Of a stretch of DNA of 64,000 nt, positions 51,294-60,969 are shown piece by piece (within the stretch, counting starts at the first letter, position 1; every line of letters begins with the position of its first letter). The notes beneath the pieces are model-generated. The model was not told the DNA's origin, did not search any database, and saw nothing but the letters and a program-made list of their open reading frames with translations. Location: positions 124,001 through 188,000 of the forward strand of contig NZ_JAASQI010000010.1 in the NCBI RefSeq assembly GCF_011762225.1, given 5' to 3'. This DNA is from Pseudochelatococcus lubricantis (GTDB taxonomy: Bacteria > Pseudomonadota > Alphaproteobacteria > Rhizobiales > Beijerinckiaceae). The position numbers and the translations under genes are program-made.

Positions 51294-53372
51294 ATGGGAT
51301 TGAATTCTTTCGCGCGATATCTGCTCGGCAGCGCGAGCATCGCGGCGCTGGCGCTCCTCGCAGCGCCGGCCCTTGCACAGGAGAACGACGCGGGCGCCGT
51401 TCTCGAACTGCCGGAAATCACCGTCAGCGGCGAAAAAATCGAGCGCAGCCTGCAAAGGACCGCCAGTTCGGTCACTGTGCTGACGGCGAAGGACATCGCG
51501 CGCAAGGTGGGGGCGACTTCGGTCACGGAAGCGATCCAGGGCGTGCCGAACGTGGTCTTTCCGGATTCGGTCAGCGCGCCGGTTATCCGCGGCCAGGATA
51601 CGCAAGGGCCCAACTCCGGCGCGGGCGCCTTCTTCGCCGGCACGGTGCCGCGCGCGCCCGTCAACGTCGATGGGCACTACCTGAACTTCAACGAGTTCTA
51701 TTTCGGCACGACATCGGTCTGGGACGTCAGAAGCATCGAGGTATTCCGCGGCCCGCAGACGACGTCGCAGGGCGCGAACGCGACTGCTGGCGCGATCATC
51801 GTCAACACCAACGATCCGACCTTTACGCCGGAGGCAGCCTATCAGACAGAGTTCGGCAGCTACGACACGAAGCGGGCCTCGTTCATGCTCTCGGGTCCCC
51901 TCGTCAAGGATGAACTGGCGGCGCGCATCGCGCTCGACTATTCCGGCCGCGATACGTTCATCGACTACATCAATCCGGGCTTCGTACCCGGCGATACCAA
52001 TCTTGACTTCCAGAACGTCAATGCCCGCCTCAAGCTGCTCTGGCAGCCCACCACGATCCCGGGCCTCGAAGCGAAATTCACCTATTCGTACAATTCAAGC
52101 AACCGGCCGACTCAGGAGGCGGCCACCCGGCCGTTCAGTGACCTCAACAGCAACGCGGCGACGATGCCGACGTGGAAGCAGGACACCAACATCGGGATCC
52201 TCGACGTCAGCTACGACTTCTCCAACGGATTCAAGTTCTTCAATCAGACGCAATATAGCAACTCGACCGTGCACCGCGTAGCCAATGTTCGCGGCAATGG
52301 CGATGCGGATATCGACCAGTGGAATGCCTCCAACGAGGCGCGGATCACCTACGGCAGCACCGATGATGTTCTGAGCGGTATGGCGGGATTCTACTACGCG
52401 CACACGCAATCCGACGAGAATCTGTATGTCGGCGGCACCTCGACCTTCGATGACACCAAGCGGAATCTCGGCATCTTCGGTGAGCTGACCTACAAGCTGA
52501 CCGACAAATGGCGGCTCACCGGCGGGCTGAGGTATCAGCAGGATCAGGTCGAGCGTCTGGGAACGACAGTCTATAGCCGCATACCCCTTGATTTCGACAA
52601 GACGTTTTCGGCGCTTCTGCCCAAGGTCTCGCTGTCCTACGATGTGACGCCGGACTGGACCGTCGGCGCGCTCGTCAGCCGCGGCTATAATCCCGGCGGC
52701 GTCGCGCTGAACCTCAGCTCGGGGCGCTGGCTGACCTTCAAGGACGAGTCGCTCTGGAACTACGAGCTGTTCACGCGCACGAGCATCCTCGATGGCAGGC
52801 TGAACCTGAACGGCAACCTGTTCTACACGGATTTCAAGAATGCGCAGTACAATATCCCCGTCGTCATTTCGCCGGGCGTCTTTGAATCGTACACCATCAA
52901 CGCCGAGAAGGCTCATTCCTACGGCCTTGAGGTCGGGTTCGACTACCGGGTTCTCGACAGCCTGACGCTCAGGGCGGGCGCTGGCCTGCTCAGCACCGAA
53001 ATCGAGGAAGTGTCGAGCAATCCTGACTACGCGGGCAACGAGTTCCCGAAGGCGCCCGGCTACATGTTTAGCCTCGGCGCGAGCTGGGATGTCACTGACA
53101 AGTTCAACGTGTCCGCCGATCTCCGCCACACGGGCGGCTCTTACTCCAACGTCGCCAACTCGGCCGAATACAAGGTCAAGTCCTATACGATCGCCAATGC
53201 CCAGGCGAGTTATCAGGTCCATGAGCACTTGCAGGTCTACGGCTATGTCCGAAACGTTTTCGACGAGCGGGCACCGACATACCTTCAGCAGAACCGCAGC
53301 GTGACGGGCGGCATCGAAGCGAGCATGACCATGCCGCGCACCTTCGGTGTCGGCGTCAAGGGTGCATTCTGA
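51294..53372 (+). CDS. TonB-dependent receptor (no signalling domain)
   Basis: A 692-residue outer-membrane receptor: signal peptide about 1-28 (ending APALAQE), TonB-box-like LPEITVSGEKIE, plug (VTVLTAKDIARKVGATSVTEAIQGVPNVVF...SIEVFRGPQTTSQGANATAGAIIVNTNDPT) and a barrel ending in Phe (GVGVKGAF). It lacks an STN domain, so it is not wired to the FecIR pair. It is followed 1 bp later by the binding-protein gene, so its ligand should be the one transported by the ABC system. Confidence 0.94.
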   Translation: MGLNSFARYLLGSASIAALALLAAPALAQENDAGAVLELPEITVSGEKIERSLQRTASSVTVLTAKDIARKVGATSVTEAIQGVPNVVFPDSVSAPVIRGQDTQGPNSGAGAFFAGTVPRAPVNVDGHYLNFNEFYFGTTSVWDVRSIEVFRGPQTTSQGANATAGAIIVNTNDPTFTPEAAYQTEFGSYDTKRASFMLSGPLVKDELAARIALDYSGRDTFIDYINPGFVPGDTNLDFQNVNARLKLLWQPTTIPGLEAKFTYSYNSSNRPTQEAATRPFSDLNSNAATMPTWKQDTNIGILDVSYDFSNGFKFFNQTQYSNSTVHRVANVRGNGDADIDQWNASNEARITYGSTDDVLSGMAGFYYAHTQSDENLYVGGTSTFDDTKRNLGIFGELTYKLTDKWRLTGGLRYQQDQVERLGTTVYSRIPLDFDKTFSALLPKVSLSYDVTPDWTVGALVSRGYNPGGVALNLSSGRWLTFKDESLWNYELFTRTSILDGRLNLNGNLFYTDFKNAQYNIPVVISPGVFESYTINAEKAHSYGLEVGFDYRVLDSLTLRAGAGLLSTEIEEVSSNPDYAGNEFPKAPGYMFSLGASWDVTDKFNVSADLRHTGGSYSNVANSAEYKVKSYTIANAQASYQVHEHLQVYGYVRNVFDERAPTYLQQNRSVTGGIEASMTMPRTFGVGVKGAF

Positions 53373-53373
53373 G

Positions 53374-54357
53374 ATGCGTGACAACCGGACAGATGCGCTC
53401 CGCCGCGCCCTTCTGGCCGTGACAGCGGCCCTGGCGCTCCACCTGCCCGCGCCCGCCGCTCCTGCGCAGGAAACCGGCTGGCCGCGGACGATCAAGCACG
53501 CAGCGGGCGAAATCACGCTTGCGGCAAAGCCCGCGCGGATCGTCTCGACCTCGCCAAGTCTCACCGGCATTCTGCTCGCCATCGATGTTCCGATCGTTGC
53601 GACCGCAGCCACCACGCCCAGCGGCCTGACGGACGGGAAAGGCTACTTTTCCCAATGGGCCGAGGTGGCTGACGCGCGCGGCGTCGCGGTTCTATACTCC
53701 AACCTGAATTTCGATATCGAATCCGTGATAGGCTGGAACCCCGATCTGCTGATCGTCTCGGCCGGAGGCGCCGACACCGCCCTTCAACACTATCCGGAGC
53801 TTCGGGCGCAGGGTATCCCGACTATCGTCGTCAATTATTTCAATCGACCCTGGCAGGAAATCGCAACCGAAATCGGCCGGGCCACGGGGCATGAGGCAGA
53901 GGCAGCGGCGGCCATCAGGCGTTTCGACGACTATGCCGCCGGGGTCGCCCCATCCATAACCCCGCCGGCTGGTCCGGTCACCATCGTCGGATACAATCTC
54001 GCCGGCACTTACTCGGTCAGCCGCGCCACCAGTCCCCATGCGCAAATTCTCAAGGCGCTCGGCTTCGAGGTGGCGGGCCTGCCAGAGCACATCCGGGCGG
54101 ATCCGGCATACAGAGGCTCTGACTTCGGGTTCGTCTCCCGCGAGACCCTGTCGTCCGCCATCGCCGGCGAAACCGTCTTCCTGCTGAACGGCACGGAGAA
54201 GGACGTCGAGACGTTTCTCGCCGATCCGGTCCTCGCCAATCTGCCCGCCGTCAGGAACCGGCGCGTCTACCCGCTGGGGCCGACCTCCTTCCGCGTCGAC
54301 TATTACTCCGGGCGCCAGCTCATCGACACCGTCGCCGGCTATTTCCGCAAGTCATGA
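53374..54357 (+). CDS. Iron-siderophore periplasmic binding protein (FepB/FecB-like)
   Basis: A 327-residue binding protein: signal peptide about 1-38, then a class III fold: GEITLAAKPARIVSTSPSLTGILLAIDVPIVATAATTPSG, NPDLLIVSAGGADTALQHYPELRAQGIPTIVVNY and VRNRRVYPLGPTSFRVDYYSGRQLIDTV. This type carries ferric siderophores or chelates. It lacks a lipobox. Start at 53374; the frame is open 27 bp further into the receptor gene. Confidence 0.93.
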   Translation: MRDNRTDALRRALLAVTAALALHLPAPAAPAQETGWPRTIKHAAGEITLAAKPARIVSTSPSLTGILLAIDVPIVATAATTPSGLTDGKGYFSQWAEVADARGVAVLYSNLNFDIESVIGWNPDLLIVSAGGADTALQHYPELRAQGIPTIVVNYFNRPWQEIATEIGRATGHEAEAAAAIRRFDDYAAGVAPSITPPAGPVTIVGYNLAGTYSVSRATSPHAQILKALGFEVAGLPEHIRADPAYRGSDFGFVSRETLSSAIAGETVFLLNGTEKDVETFLADPVLANLPAVRNRRVYPLGPTSFRVDYYSGRQLIDTVAGYFRKS

Positions 54358-55400
54358 CGGTCCGTGCGGGAGGAATCGCCGAGGCCCCACTGTCGCACCG
54401 GCGCCGGAAGCGCCTGCGGGTACTTGCCGGGGGGCTCCTGCTGCTCGGCCTCGCCGCCTTTTGCAGCCTGATCGTCGGCTCGCGGCCCATTCCGCTGGGC
54501 GCGACGTTCGATGCGCTCGTCGCCTACGACATCCATGACGACCGGCATCTGGTGATACGGGAACTGCGCGTCCCCCGCACCATCGTCGCCCTGCTTGCCG
54601 GCGCGGCTCTGGGTGCCGCGGGGGCGATCATGCAGGCGGCGACGCGCAATCCGCTTGCGGAACCGGGCCTGCTCGGCATCAATGCCGGGGCAGCGGTCGC
54701 CGTGGTCATCGGGATCGCGGCCTTCGATCTGACGTCGATGACGCAATACGTCTGGTTCGGCATAGCTGGTGCGGGTTTCGCCGGCATCGCCGTCTTCGTT
54801 CTCGGCCGTGCGCACGAGACGGGCACCAACCCGGTGCGCCTCGTGCTGGCCGGCGCCGGTCTGTCGATCATGCTGACGGCGATCACGGGGATCGTCATCA
54901 TCAACGCGCCGCTGGCGGTTTTCGACGATTTCCGGAAATGGTCGGCGGGGTCGATAGAAGGAAGAGGGTTCGATGTCGTCGGCGTGCTCGCCGTCGCGGT
55001 CCCGGCAGGACTGGCGACGGCCTTCGCCATCTCGGGGCGCCTCAACGCCGTGGCGCTGGGCATGGACCTTGGCCGGGCGCTCGGGGTGAACGTCCGCACC
55101 ACATGGTTTCTCGCATGCGTGTCGATCATGCTGCTGACAGGCGCAGCGACCGCGGGCGCGGGGCCGATCGGGTTTGTCGGTCTGGTCGCGCCGCACCTCG
55201 CGCGGATGACGACAGGTCCGGATTTCCGGTGGATACTGCCCTGTTCAGCGCTCTTCGCAGCCGTGCTGCTGCTAGGCGCCGACATCCTCGGCCGGGTCAT
55301 CGCCGCACCCTCGGAGGTCGCGGCCGGGATCATCGCCGCCCTGATCGGCGGCCCTTTCCTGATCGCCGTGGTGCGTAGATCCCGCCTGACGAAACTATGA
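54354..55400 (+). CDS. Iron-siderophore ABC transporter permease (FecC/FepD-like)
   Basis: A 348-residue FecCD-family permease with about nine hydrophobic helices: LVIRELRVPRTIVALLAGAALGAAGAIMQAATRNPLAEPGLLGINAGAA is the family hallmark, and ARALGVN-like LGRALGVNVR with GPIGFVGLVAPHLARMTTG marks the ATPase-contact loop. It overlaps the binding-protein gene and the next permease gene as ATGA. Confidence 0.94.
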   Translation: MTVRAGGIAEAPLSHRRRKRLRVLAGGLLLLGLAAFCSLIVGSRPIPLGATFDALVAYDIHDDRHLVIRELRVPRTIVALLAGAALGAAGAIMQAATRNPLAEPGLLGINAGAAVAVVIGIAAFDLTSMTQYVWFGIAGAGFAGIAVFVLGRAHETGTNPVRLVLAGAGLSIMLTAITGIVIINAPLAVFDDFRKWSAGSIEGRGFDVVGVLAVAVPAGLATAFAISGRLNAVALGMDLGRALGVNVRTTWFLACVSIMLLTGAATAGAGPIGFVGLVAPHLARMTTGPDFRWILPCSALFAAVLLLGADILGRVIAAPSEVAAGIIAALIGGPFLIAVVRRSRLTKL

Positions 55401-56434
55401 AATCCGCCCTCCCCTCCGTTCTTCGGCTCGGGTCGCTCTCTGTCTTGTGGAGACCGCGCGCGGCCCTCGTCTGCGGCCTGCTCGCGCTTGCCGGTGCAGC
55501 GCTGGGCATCCTGCTTATGGGAACGGGAACACTGCCCCTCACGCCCGGAGAAGTTCTCTCCAGCCTCCTCGGCACGGGGGAAAACCCGACGGCGGACCGC
55601 ATCGTGCTGCGAATCCGGCTGCCGCGCGTGGCGACGGCGATGCTCGTCGGCGCGGCGCTGGGCATGGCCGGCTCCATCTTCCAGTCCATTTCCCGCAACG
55701 CGCTCGGCTCTCCGGACATCATCGGCTTCACGACCGGGGCTGCGACGGGCGCCATCGTGCAGATCATCCTCTTCAATGCCGGCCCGTTCGAAACCGCGCT
55801 GGCGGCGGCGCTTTCGGGCATGGGCACGGCGGGAGTCGTCTTCCTGCTCTCGATGCAGGGGCGCTCCACGGGCGGCTACCGTCTCGTGCTGGTCGGCATC
55901 GGCGTGGGCGCGATCATGTCCGGCGTCAATACCGTCCTCCTCGTCATGGGCGACCTCGACCGGGCCTCCGCCGCGCAGATCTGGCTCTCCGGTTCCCTCA
56001 ACACGCGCACGTGGTTCCACGTCGTGCCTGCCGCCGTGGGCCTTGCAGTCGTTATGCCGGTCGCCATCCTGCACGCTCGACGCATCGACCTGCTGGAAAT
56101 GGGCGACGACGCAGCGAGCCAGCTCGGCGTCAATGTGGAGCGAACGCGGCTCGTCATGGTCATGACCGCCGTCGGCCTGACAGCGCTTGCCACGGCCGCC
56201 ACCGGCCCGATCGCGTTCATCGCACTCGCCGGCCCGCAGCTCGCCCGCCGTCTGACGCGCTCGCCCGGCGTGCCGCTGGTGTCCGGCGCGTGCATGGGCG
56301 CTGTCCTTCTCCTCGCCGCCGATCTACTGAGCCAGCGATTTCCCTTCAACGTCAGCCTGCCGATCGGGCTGACGACCGGCCTTCTGGGTGGCTTCTACCT
56401 CCTGCTGCTGCTCACCCGCAGCCCGAAGGTCTGA
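55397..56434 (+). CDS. Iron-siderophore ABC transporter permease (FecD/FepG-like)
   Basis: A 345-residue FecCD-family permease: IVLRIRLPRVATAMLVGAALGMAGSIFQSISRNALGSPDIIGFTTGAATGA, GDDAASQLGVNVERTRLV and TGPIAFIALAGPQLARRLTRSPG. It forms the heterodimeric channel with the preceding permease. A strong hairpin follows 4 bp after the stop, so this is the last gene of the operon. Confidence 0.94.
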   Translation: MKSALPSVLRLGSLSVLWRPRAALVCGLLALAGAALGILLMGTGTLPLTPGEVLSSLLGTGENPTADRIVLRIRLPRVATAMLVGAALGMAGSIFQSISRNALGSPDIIGFTTGAATGAIVQIILFNAGPFETALAAALSGMGTAGVVFLLSMQGRSTGGYRLVLVGIGVGAIMSGVNTVLLVMGDLDRASAAQIWLSGSLNTRTWFHVVPAAVGLAVVMPVAILHARRIDLLEMGDDAASQLGVNVERTRLVMVMTAVGLTALATAATGPIAFIALAGPQLARRLTRSPGVPLVSGACMGAVLLLAADLLSQRFPFNVSLPIGLTTGLLGGFYLLLLLTRSPKV

Positions 56435-56438
56435 TAGC

Positions 56439-56469
56439 GTATCTCGACGATGATAACTCGTCGAGATAC
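56439..56469 (+). terminator. Perfect 12-bp hairpin ending the iron-transport operon
   Basis: GTATCTCGACGA (56439-56450) and TCGTCGAGATAC (56458-56469) form a perfect 12-bp stem with a 7-base loop, 4 bp after the permease stop codon. There is no T-tract, so it may act as a Rho-independent-like or 3'-protecting structure. Confidence 0.65.
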
Positions 56470-57150
56470 GGCCAGGCCGTTGCGACGCTTGAGTAAAACC
56501 CGCACGCGAGCGGTCGACGATCGGGCGCTTTGGTATGATTGCCGCGCTGTCATTGCCTACCCGCCGGCCGATCTCCGTCGCGTCGGCACGAACGGACGAT
56601 TCGCGGGCGAAGTACCGCCTGATTTCGATCCGGACATCCCGGCATTCAGAAGAACGCGGCAGAGTGAAGCTTTTCGACAACATAGACCGGTGAATATCAA
56701 AAAGTTTCTATTGAAACCAGCCTGCACTGAAGGATACTAAGGGATATTCTCAGGAAATTTAATTAACTTATTGATGAGCAATAAATAATATGCCGTTTTC
56801 CCATAAGTTGAATGTACATTCGTCCCCGATATTGGCCCCAATCGGGCAGAAGGCTGTCCTCCAGCGCCGCCTTGTCCAATCGCTAAAAAATTGAAAATAA
56901 CTATTGTTTTTCAATATGTTAAATTATTATTCCTTCTCACTGTTTGTTATCGTGAATATCTTACCTGTCTGCGCATAGCGTTTACTCTATGTTCTGCGCT
57001 ATGGTTTATAATCAATTCCGTTATGCTAATAAGACTGCACCTCGCGGCAATCTCAGCGGTGCTCAATATGCATAATAGGACGGACGGGCCGATCTCGGCC
57101 TCTTGCTCTGTGGATCGCGTATCTGGCCTGCAGACCGGTCGTGTGGGTCG
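56470..57150. other. AT-rich intergenic region before the exopolysaccharide cluster
   Basis: A gap of about 680 bp after the hairpin. From about 56690 to 57060 it is AT-rich, unlike the genes on either side. It probably holds the promoter of the exopolysaccharide operon. A weak 87-codon open frame (56891-57154) lacks a ribosome-binding site and family likeness and is not called. Confidence 0.55.
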
Positions 57151-59337
57151 ATGACGCACGAGCACACGAATGTCCATCGTGGTTCGTCCGAGCCTGCGCC
57201 GCAGAGCAGAGCCGTCGCGGGCAAGCAGTCCTCCTATCCCGACCGCGGGCCGCGGTCGGCTATCTACCGCATTACCCTGCGGGACATTTTCGTCACCATC
57301 GCCTACTACCGGCGCATCGCCATTCTGGCCGCGCTCATCCCGATCCTGATCGGCATTTCGGCGGCCATCGAAACCCATACCGTCTATACGGCTGAAGGCT
57401 TGCTGATGGTGCTCGTCACCCGTGAGCAGGTCGGCAGCGAAAACCTGACGGAGACGGTGCCGACGTTGCTGTCCATCGAGGGATTGAAGGCGGTGGAAAG
57501 CGAGGTCAGCATCATCGGCAGTTCCGATGTCATCCGCGCCACCATCGACGAGATTGGCGCCGAAACGCTGTTTCCCGGCGCGACGGGGCGGTGGCGCGCC
57601 GTTCTCTCCCTGCTTCGGCCGCCCTACACGGAAGACCAGCTCATCCAGCGATTCCGCGACCAGCTCGATGTCAGGGCGCAGTCGGGATCCAATATCATTC
57701 AGGTGCATTTCAGCCACACGGACCGCGCCCTCGCCGCCCGGGTAACGGATACGCTGATCGGGAAATATCTCGATCATCGCCGGGCGCTGTTCGAGAGCCC
57801 GCGCTCGGGTTTGCTGGCCGAGCAGGTCAGGCTGCTCGCGGCGCAGCTTGAGGCGAAGGAAGCCGAGATTCACCAGCTCAAGGCGACGGCGAACATCATC
57901 GACATCTCGCAGGATCGCGTGCTGGCCGCCAATCAGGTCGATAGCGTGCTCCAGCGGACGCGACAGATCCGCGAGCGGCGCGAGGCCGTCATCGGACAAC
58001 TCGCCAGAGCCCAGGAGCAACTGACGGGCCTTGACAACAAGGTTTTCGATTCCCGGCAGGTCAGCAACTCGGCCCCCAACGACGATCCCAATCTGCTGAC
58101 AAGACTGCTGGCCGAACGCCAACAGCTGCTCGGCAAATATGCGGCCAGTCACCCCGCCGTCCAGGCGATCGACAGGCAGATTGCCGCGGTCCGCGACAGC
58201 GTCCGCCAGTCCGAGCGGCAGCCCATATGGACGAACAGCGAGGTGCGTAACCCCGCCATCGCCTTCGTCGGCAACATGATCATCACCCTGAAGATCGAAA
58301 GCGACGCCCTCGACCGGCAGCTGACCGAACTGGCCTCGCAGCATGCCGCGGCGGAGAAGCGCGTGAGCGAATTGCTGGACGCGGACAGGCAGCTCACCCG
58401 ACAGACGCGGGAACAGGAAATTCTCAACACGACGTACAGGGACTATGTACAGCGTGCGGAAGCGGCGAAGATCAACGAGGAGACGGTCGCGCAGCGCAGG
58501 TCCAACGTGCGGCTCGTGCAATCGCCGCAGGACGCCGTGACCAGCCGCAACATGGCCCTGCCGTTCCTGATCGCCGGCCTGTTCGGCGGCGTGCTGTTCG
58601 GCGCTGCCGCCGTCGGCTGCGCGACCGTGCTGCGGTCCACCTTCATCAGCCCCGGCGAGGCGGAGCGGGAGACGCTTCTGCCCGCTCTCGCGGTTTTTCC
58701 GGATGGCGCCCTCAGCCCTGGCGCGGCGGAGCGGGAGGTAACCGTGTCCGCGCTGGTGGCCCGGCTGTTCGGCGCGCCGGTCGACGACCGTTCGCTCGCC
58801 GTGCTGATGGTGACGGATGTCGATGCGGCCGACGACAAGCGCCATCTGATCGAGGCGATGGCCTGCGAGCTATGTGTGAAGCAGCAACGGAAGGTGCTGC
58901 TGGTCGAGACAACGGCTGCGAACTCCGTCCTGACGGGCGAGACGCGGTCCCTCGCCGTCGCGCCAGCCCTCGCGGAACTCGGCGTGCCTGTGTCGCAGGG
59001 GCCCGTGGCCGGCCTCCATATCGCGCGGATGACCGGCGCATCGCTGCTGGACAACCCGCATTCGCTCGCCGGTTCCCCGCAGCAGCTCTTCGACACGTTG
59101 CGCTCGCAATACGACGCGGTGCTGTTATCGATGGCCGCTTCCGACAACGTTCCGCTAACGCAATATCTGGCGTCGGCGGTCGACGCCTCGCTGCTGGTCG
59201 TGCGGGCCGAGCGTTCGCGCGGACCTGTGGTCCTCTGGCTGCGCGATCTCATTCTGGATGCCGGCGGCGGCATCGTCGGCTTTGTCTTCACGGGCAGAAA
59301 GTTCTACTTGCCGGAGAGGCTCTACAAATGGTCGTGA
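57151..59337 (+). CDS. Exopolysaccharide chain-length/transport protein (Wzz-GumC/Wzc-like) with degraded kinase domain
   Basis: A 728-residue PCP-2-type protein: N-terminal cytoplasmic tail, TM1 about 55-75 (AILAALIPILIGISAAIETHTVYTAEG), a long periplasmic coiled-coil (about 230-470, RRALFESPRSGLLAEQVRLLAAQLEAKEAEIHQLKATANIIDIS...), TM2 about 470-490, then a cytoplasmic domain with a BY-kinase outline. The Walker A Gly-Lys-Ser/Thr is missing (VTDVDAADDKRHLIEA) and no C-terminal Tyr cluster is seen, so ATPase activity is doubtful. Start at 57151, a later ATG in an open frame. It overlaps the OPX gene by 10 bp. Confidence 0.88.
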   Translation: MTHEHTNVHRGSSEPAPQSRAVAGKQSSYPDRGPRSAIYRITLRDIFVTIAYYRRIAILAALIPILIGISAAIETHTVYTAEGLLMVLVTREQVGSENLTETVPTLLSIEGLKAVESEVSIIGSSDVIRATIDEIGAETLFPGATGRWRAVLSLLRPPYTEDQLIQRFRDQLDVRAQSGSNIIQVHFSHTDRALAARVTDTLIGKYLDHRRALFESPRSGLLAEQVRLLAAQLEAKEAEIHQLKATANIIDISQDRVLAANQVDSVLQRTRQIRERREAVIGQLARAQEQLTGLDNKVFDSRQVSNSAPNDDPNLLTRLLAERQQLLGKYAASHPAVQAIDRQIAAVRDSVRQSERQPIWTNSEVRNPAIAFVGNMIITLKIESDALDRQLTELASQHAAAEKRVSELLDADRQLTRQTREQEILNTTYRDYVQRAEAAKINEETVAQRRSNVRLVQSPQDAVTSRNMALPFLIAGLFGGVLFGAAAVGCATVLRSTFISPGEAERETLLPALAVFPDGALSPGAAEREVTVSALVARLFGAPVDDRSLAVLMVTDVDAADDKRHLIEAMACELCVKQQRKVLLVETTAANSVLTGETRSLAVAPALAELGVPVSQGPVAGLHIARMTGASLLDNPHSLAGSPQQLFDTLRSQYDAVLLSMAASDNVPLTQYLASAVDASLLVVRAERSRGPVVLWLRDLILDAGGGIVGFVFTGRKFYLPERLYKWS

Positions 59338-60098
59338 CGACACGTTCCGCCGGCGTGCTGCTTCTCTGCGCGCTCCTCGCCGGCTGTGCCTCCCGCAGCA
59401 GGAACGAGGCTCCGCTCAGCACCGGCCACAACATAGACTTCACGGAAGCGAAGCCCGAAGGTTTCGCCGACTGGAACGACTCGCCCCCCGTCTACAGGGT
59501 CGGCGCGGGCGACAAGCTCAAGATCAAGTTCCTGGTGACCCAGGAACTCGACGAAAGCGTCACCGTCACGCCGGATGGCTTCATCGGCGTCCGCGTCGCC
59601 GGCGGTCAGCTCAAGGCAGAGGGCCGGACGGTGCCGGAGATCGAGCGCAACGTGCGGGCCGCGGCACGCGGCGTCGTGGCGAGCCAGCCGGTCACCGTCG
59701 AGCTTGAACAGGCGGTGTCGTCCCGCGTCTATGTCGGCGGCGCGGTGGCGCGGCCCGGCGCCTATCCGCTCACGAACACGCAGATCGGCAGCCTTGAGGC
59801 GATACTTCTAGCAGGCGGCTATTCCGATGAGGCGCGCCCCGGACAGGTGGCGGTCATCCGGCGCAGTCCCGACGGCAAGCCCATGCTGAGGACCATCGAC
59901 ATCCGCGAGATCATCCAGACGGGCGGAGCGGCGGACGTTCCCCTGCGGTCGGGAGACGTGCTCTATGTGCCCAAGAGTTCGATTGCCGAACTCAACCAGT
60001 GGATGAAGCAATTTGTCGAAGGGGTGGTGCCGTTCAACCGCAACTTCACCTATACATTGGGAGCATACCGCACGACCAGCGGCGGGATCATTCCCTGA
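59328..60098 (+). CDS. Polysaccharide export outer-membrane lipoprotein (Wza/OPX family)
   Basis: A 256-residue lipoprotein: signal with lipobox LLAGC (Cys20), Poly_export domain (YRVGAGDKLKIKFLVTQELDESVTVTPDGFI) and an SLBB domain (SSRVYVGGAVARPGAYPLTNTQIGSLEAILLAGGYSDEARPGQVAVIRR). OPX proteins form the outer-membrane exit or its periplasmic part. It pairs with the Wzc-like protein encoded just upstream. Confidence 0.92.
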   Translation: MVVTTRSAGVLLLCALLAGCASRSRNEAPLSTGHNIDFTEAKPEGFADWNDSPPVYRVGAGDKLKIKFLVTQELDESVTVTPDGFIGVRVAGGQLKAEGRTVPEIERNVRAAARGVVASQPVTVELEQAVSSRVYVGGAVARPGAYPLTNTQIGSLEAILLAGGYSDEARPGQVAVIRRSPDGKPMLRTIDIREIIQTGGAADVPLRSGDVLYVPKSSIAELNQWMKQFVEGVVPFNRNFTYTLGAYRTTSGGIIP

Positions 60099-60129
60099 CG
60101 CTGGCCCCCCCGCCCCGCGAGACCGCTAC

Positions 60130-60969
60130 ATGAACGCGCGTGATACCCTGATCTCCACGGAAGCGGCCGCACTCCCGGTGCAATCCGCCGCGTTGCCCGC
60201 ACTCGACTTCCTCGGGGTCCGCCTCACCGCGCTCGACCGGCAGGCGGTCGCCGGAATCATAGCGGCGCGCGACGCGCGGGCACCCTTCGCCTATGTCGTG
60301 ACGCCGAACGCGCAGCATTTCGTGAAGCTGGACAAGGGAGACGACAAGGATTTCGCCGCAGCCTATGACCACGCATGGATGCGCCTTTGCGACAGCCAGG
60401 TGGCCCGCAGGCTGGCGCGGCTGTTGTTCGGCCTGCAAATCCCTCTCGTGGCGGGCAGCGACCTGACCGCTTGGCTTTTCGCGCACCATATCAGGCCGGG
60501 GGATCCGGTTACGGTCATCGGCGGCTCCGCGGAGCTGGACGGCCGCCTGCGTGAGCGGTTTCACCTCGAACATCTGTCCATGCATGTTCCGCCGATGGGC
60601 TTTATCCGCGATCCGGCCGCGGTCGAGGCGTGTGTGGATTTCGTCAACACGCATCCGGCGCGCTACGTTTTTCTGGCGGTCGGCATGCCGCAGTCGGAAA
60701 TCCTCGCCTGCCGGATCGCGCAAGCCGGGCGGGCGACCGGCGTGGGCATGTGCGTGGGGAGTTCGCTGCTGTTCGTGACGGACATCACCCGCCGCGCACC
60801 GCCGGTCTGGCGGGATCTGGGCCTCGAATGGCTGTATCGCCTGCTCATCAATCCGCGCGGGCACGCAAAGCGCGTATTCGTCGATTCCCTGCCCCTGCTC
60901 GGCGTCGTGATGCGGGCTTTCCTGCGCGGCCGTGGAGCATCCGGCCTCCGCGACCGGGAGCGGGAATGA
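60130..60969 (+). CDS. WecG/TagA/CpsF family glycosyltransferase
   Basis: A 279-residue GT26-family protein: FLGVRLTALDRQAVAGIIAA, YVVTPNAQHFVKL, WMRLCDSQ, VTVIGGSAELDGRLRERFHLEHLSM, FVNTHPARYVFLAVGMPQSEILA and WRDLGLEWLYRLLINP, all conserved. It adds a sugar such as ManNAc-type or glucuronate-type residue to a lipid-linked intermediate; the sugar cannot be told. Start at MNARDTLIST, 60130. It overlaps the next gene as ATGA. Confidence 0.92.
   Translation: MNARDTLISTEAAALPVQSAALPALDFLGVRLTALDRQAVAGIIAARDARAPFAYVVTPNAQHFVKLDKGDDKDFAAAYDHAWMRLCDSQVARRLARLLFGLQIPLVAGSDLTAWLFAHHIRPGDPVTVIGGSAELDGRLRERFHLEHLSMHVPPMGFIRDPAAVEACVDFVNTHPARYVFLAVGMPQSEILACRIAQAGRATGVGMCVGSSLLFVTDITRRAPPVWRDLGLEWLYRLLINPRGHAKRVFVDSLPLLGVVMRAFLRGRGASGLRDRERE

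Noticed and set aside
56891-57154. An 87-codon frame in the AT-rich gap before the exopolysaccharide genes.
   Set aside because: No ribosome-binding site, odd composition for this genome, and the second half overlaps the real start of the Wzc-like gene. Kept only as intergenic.
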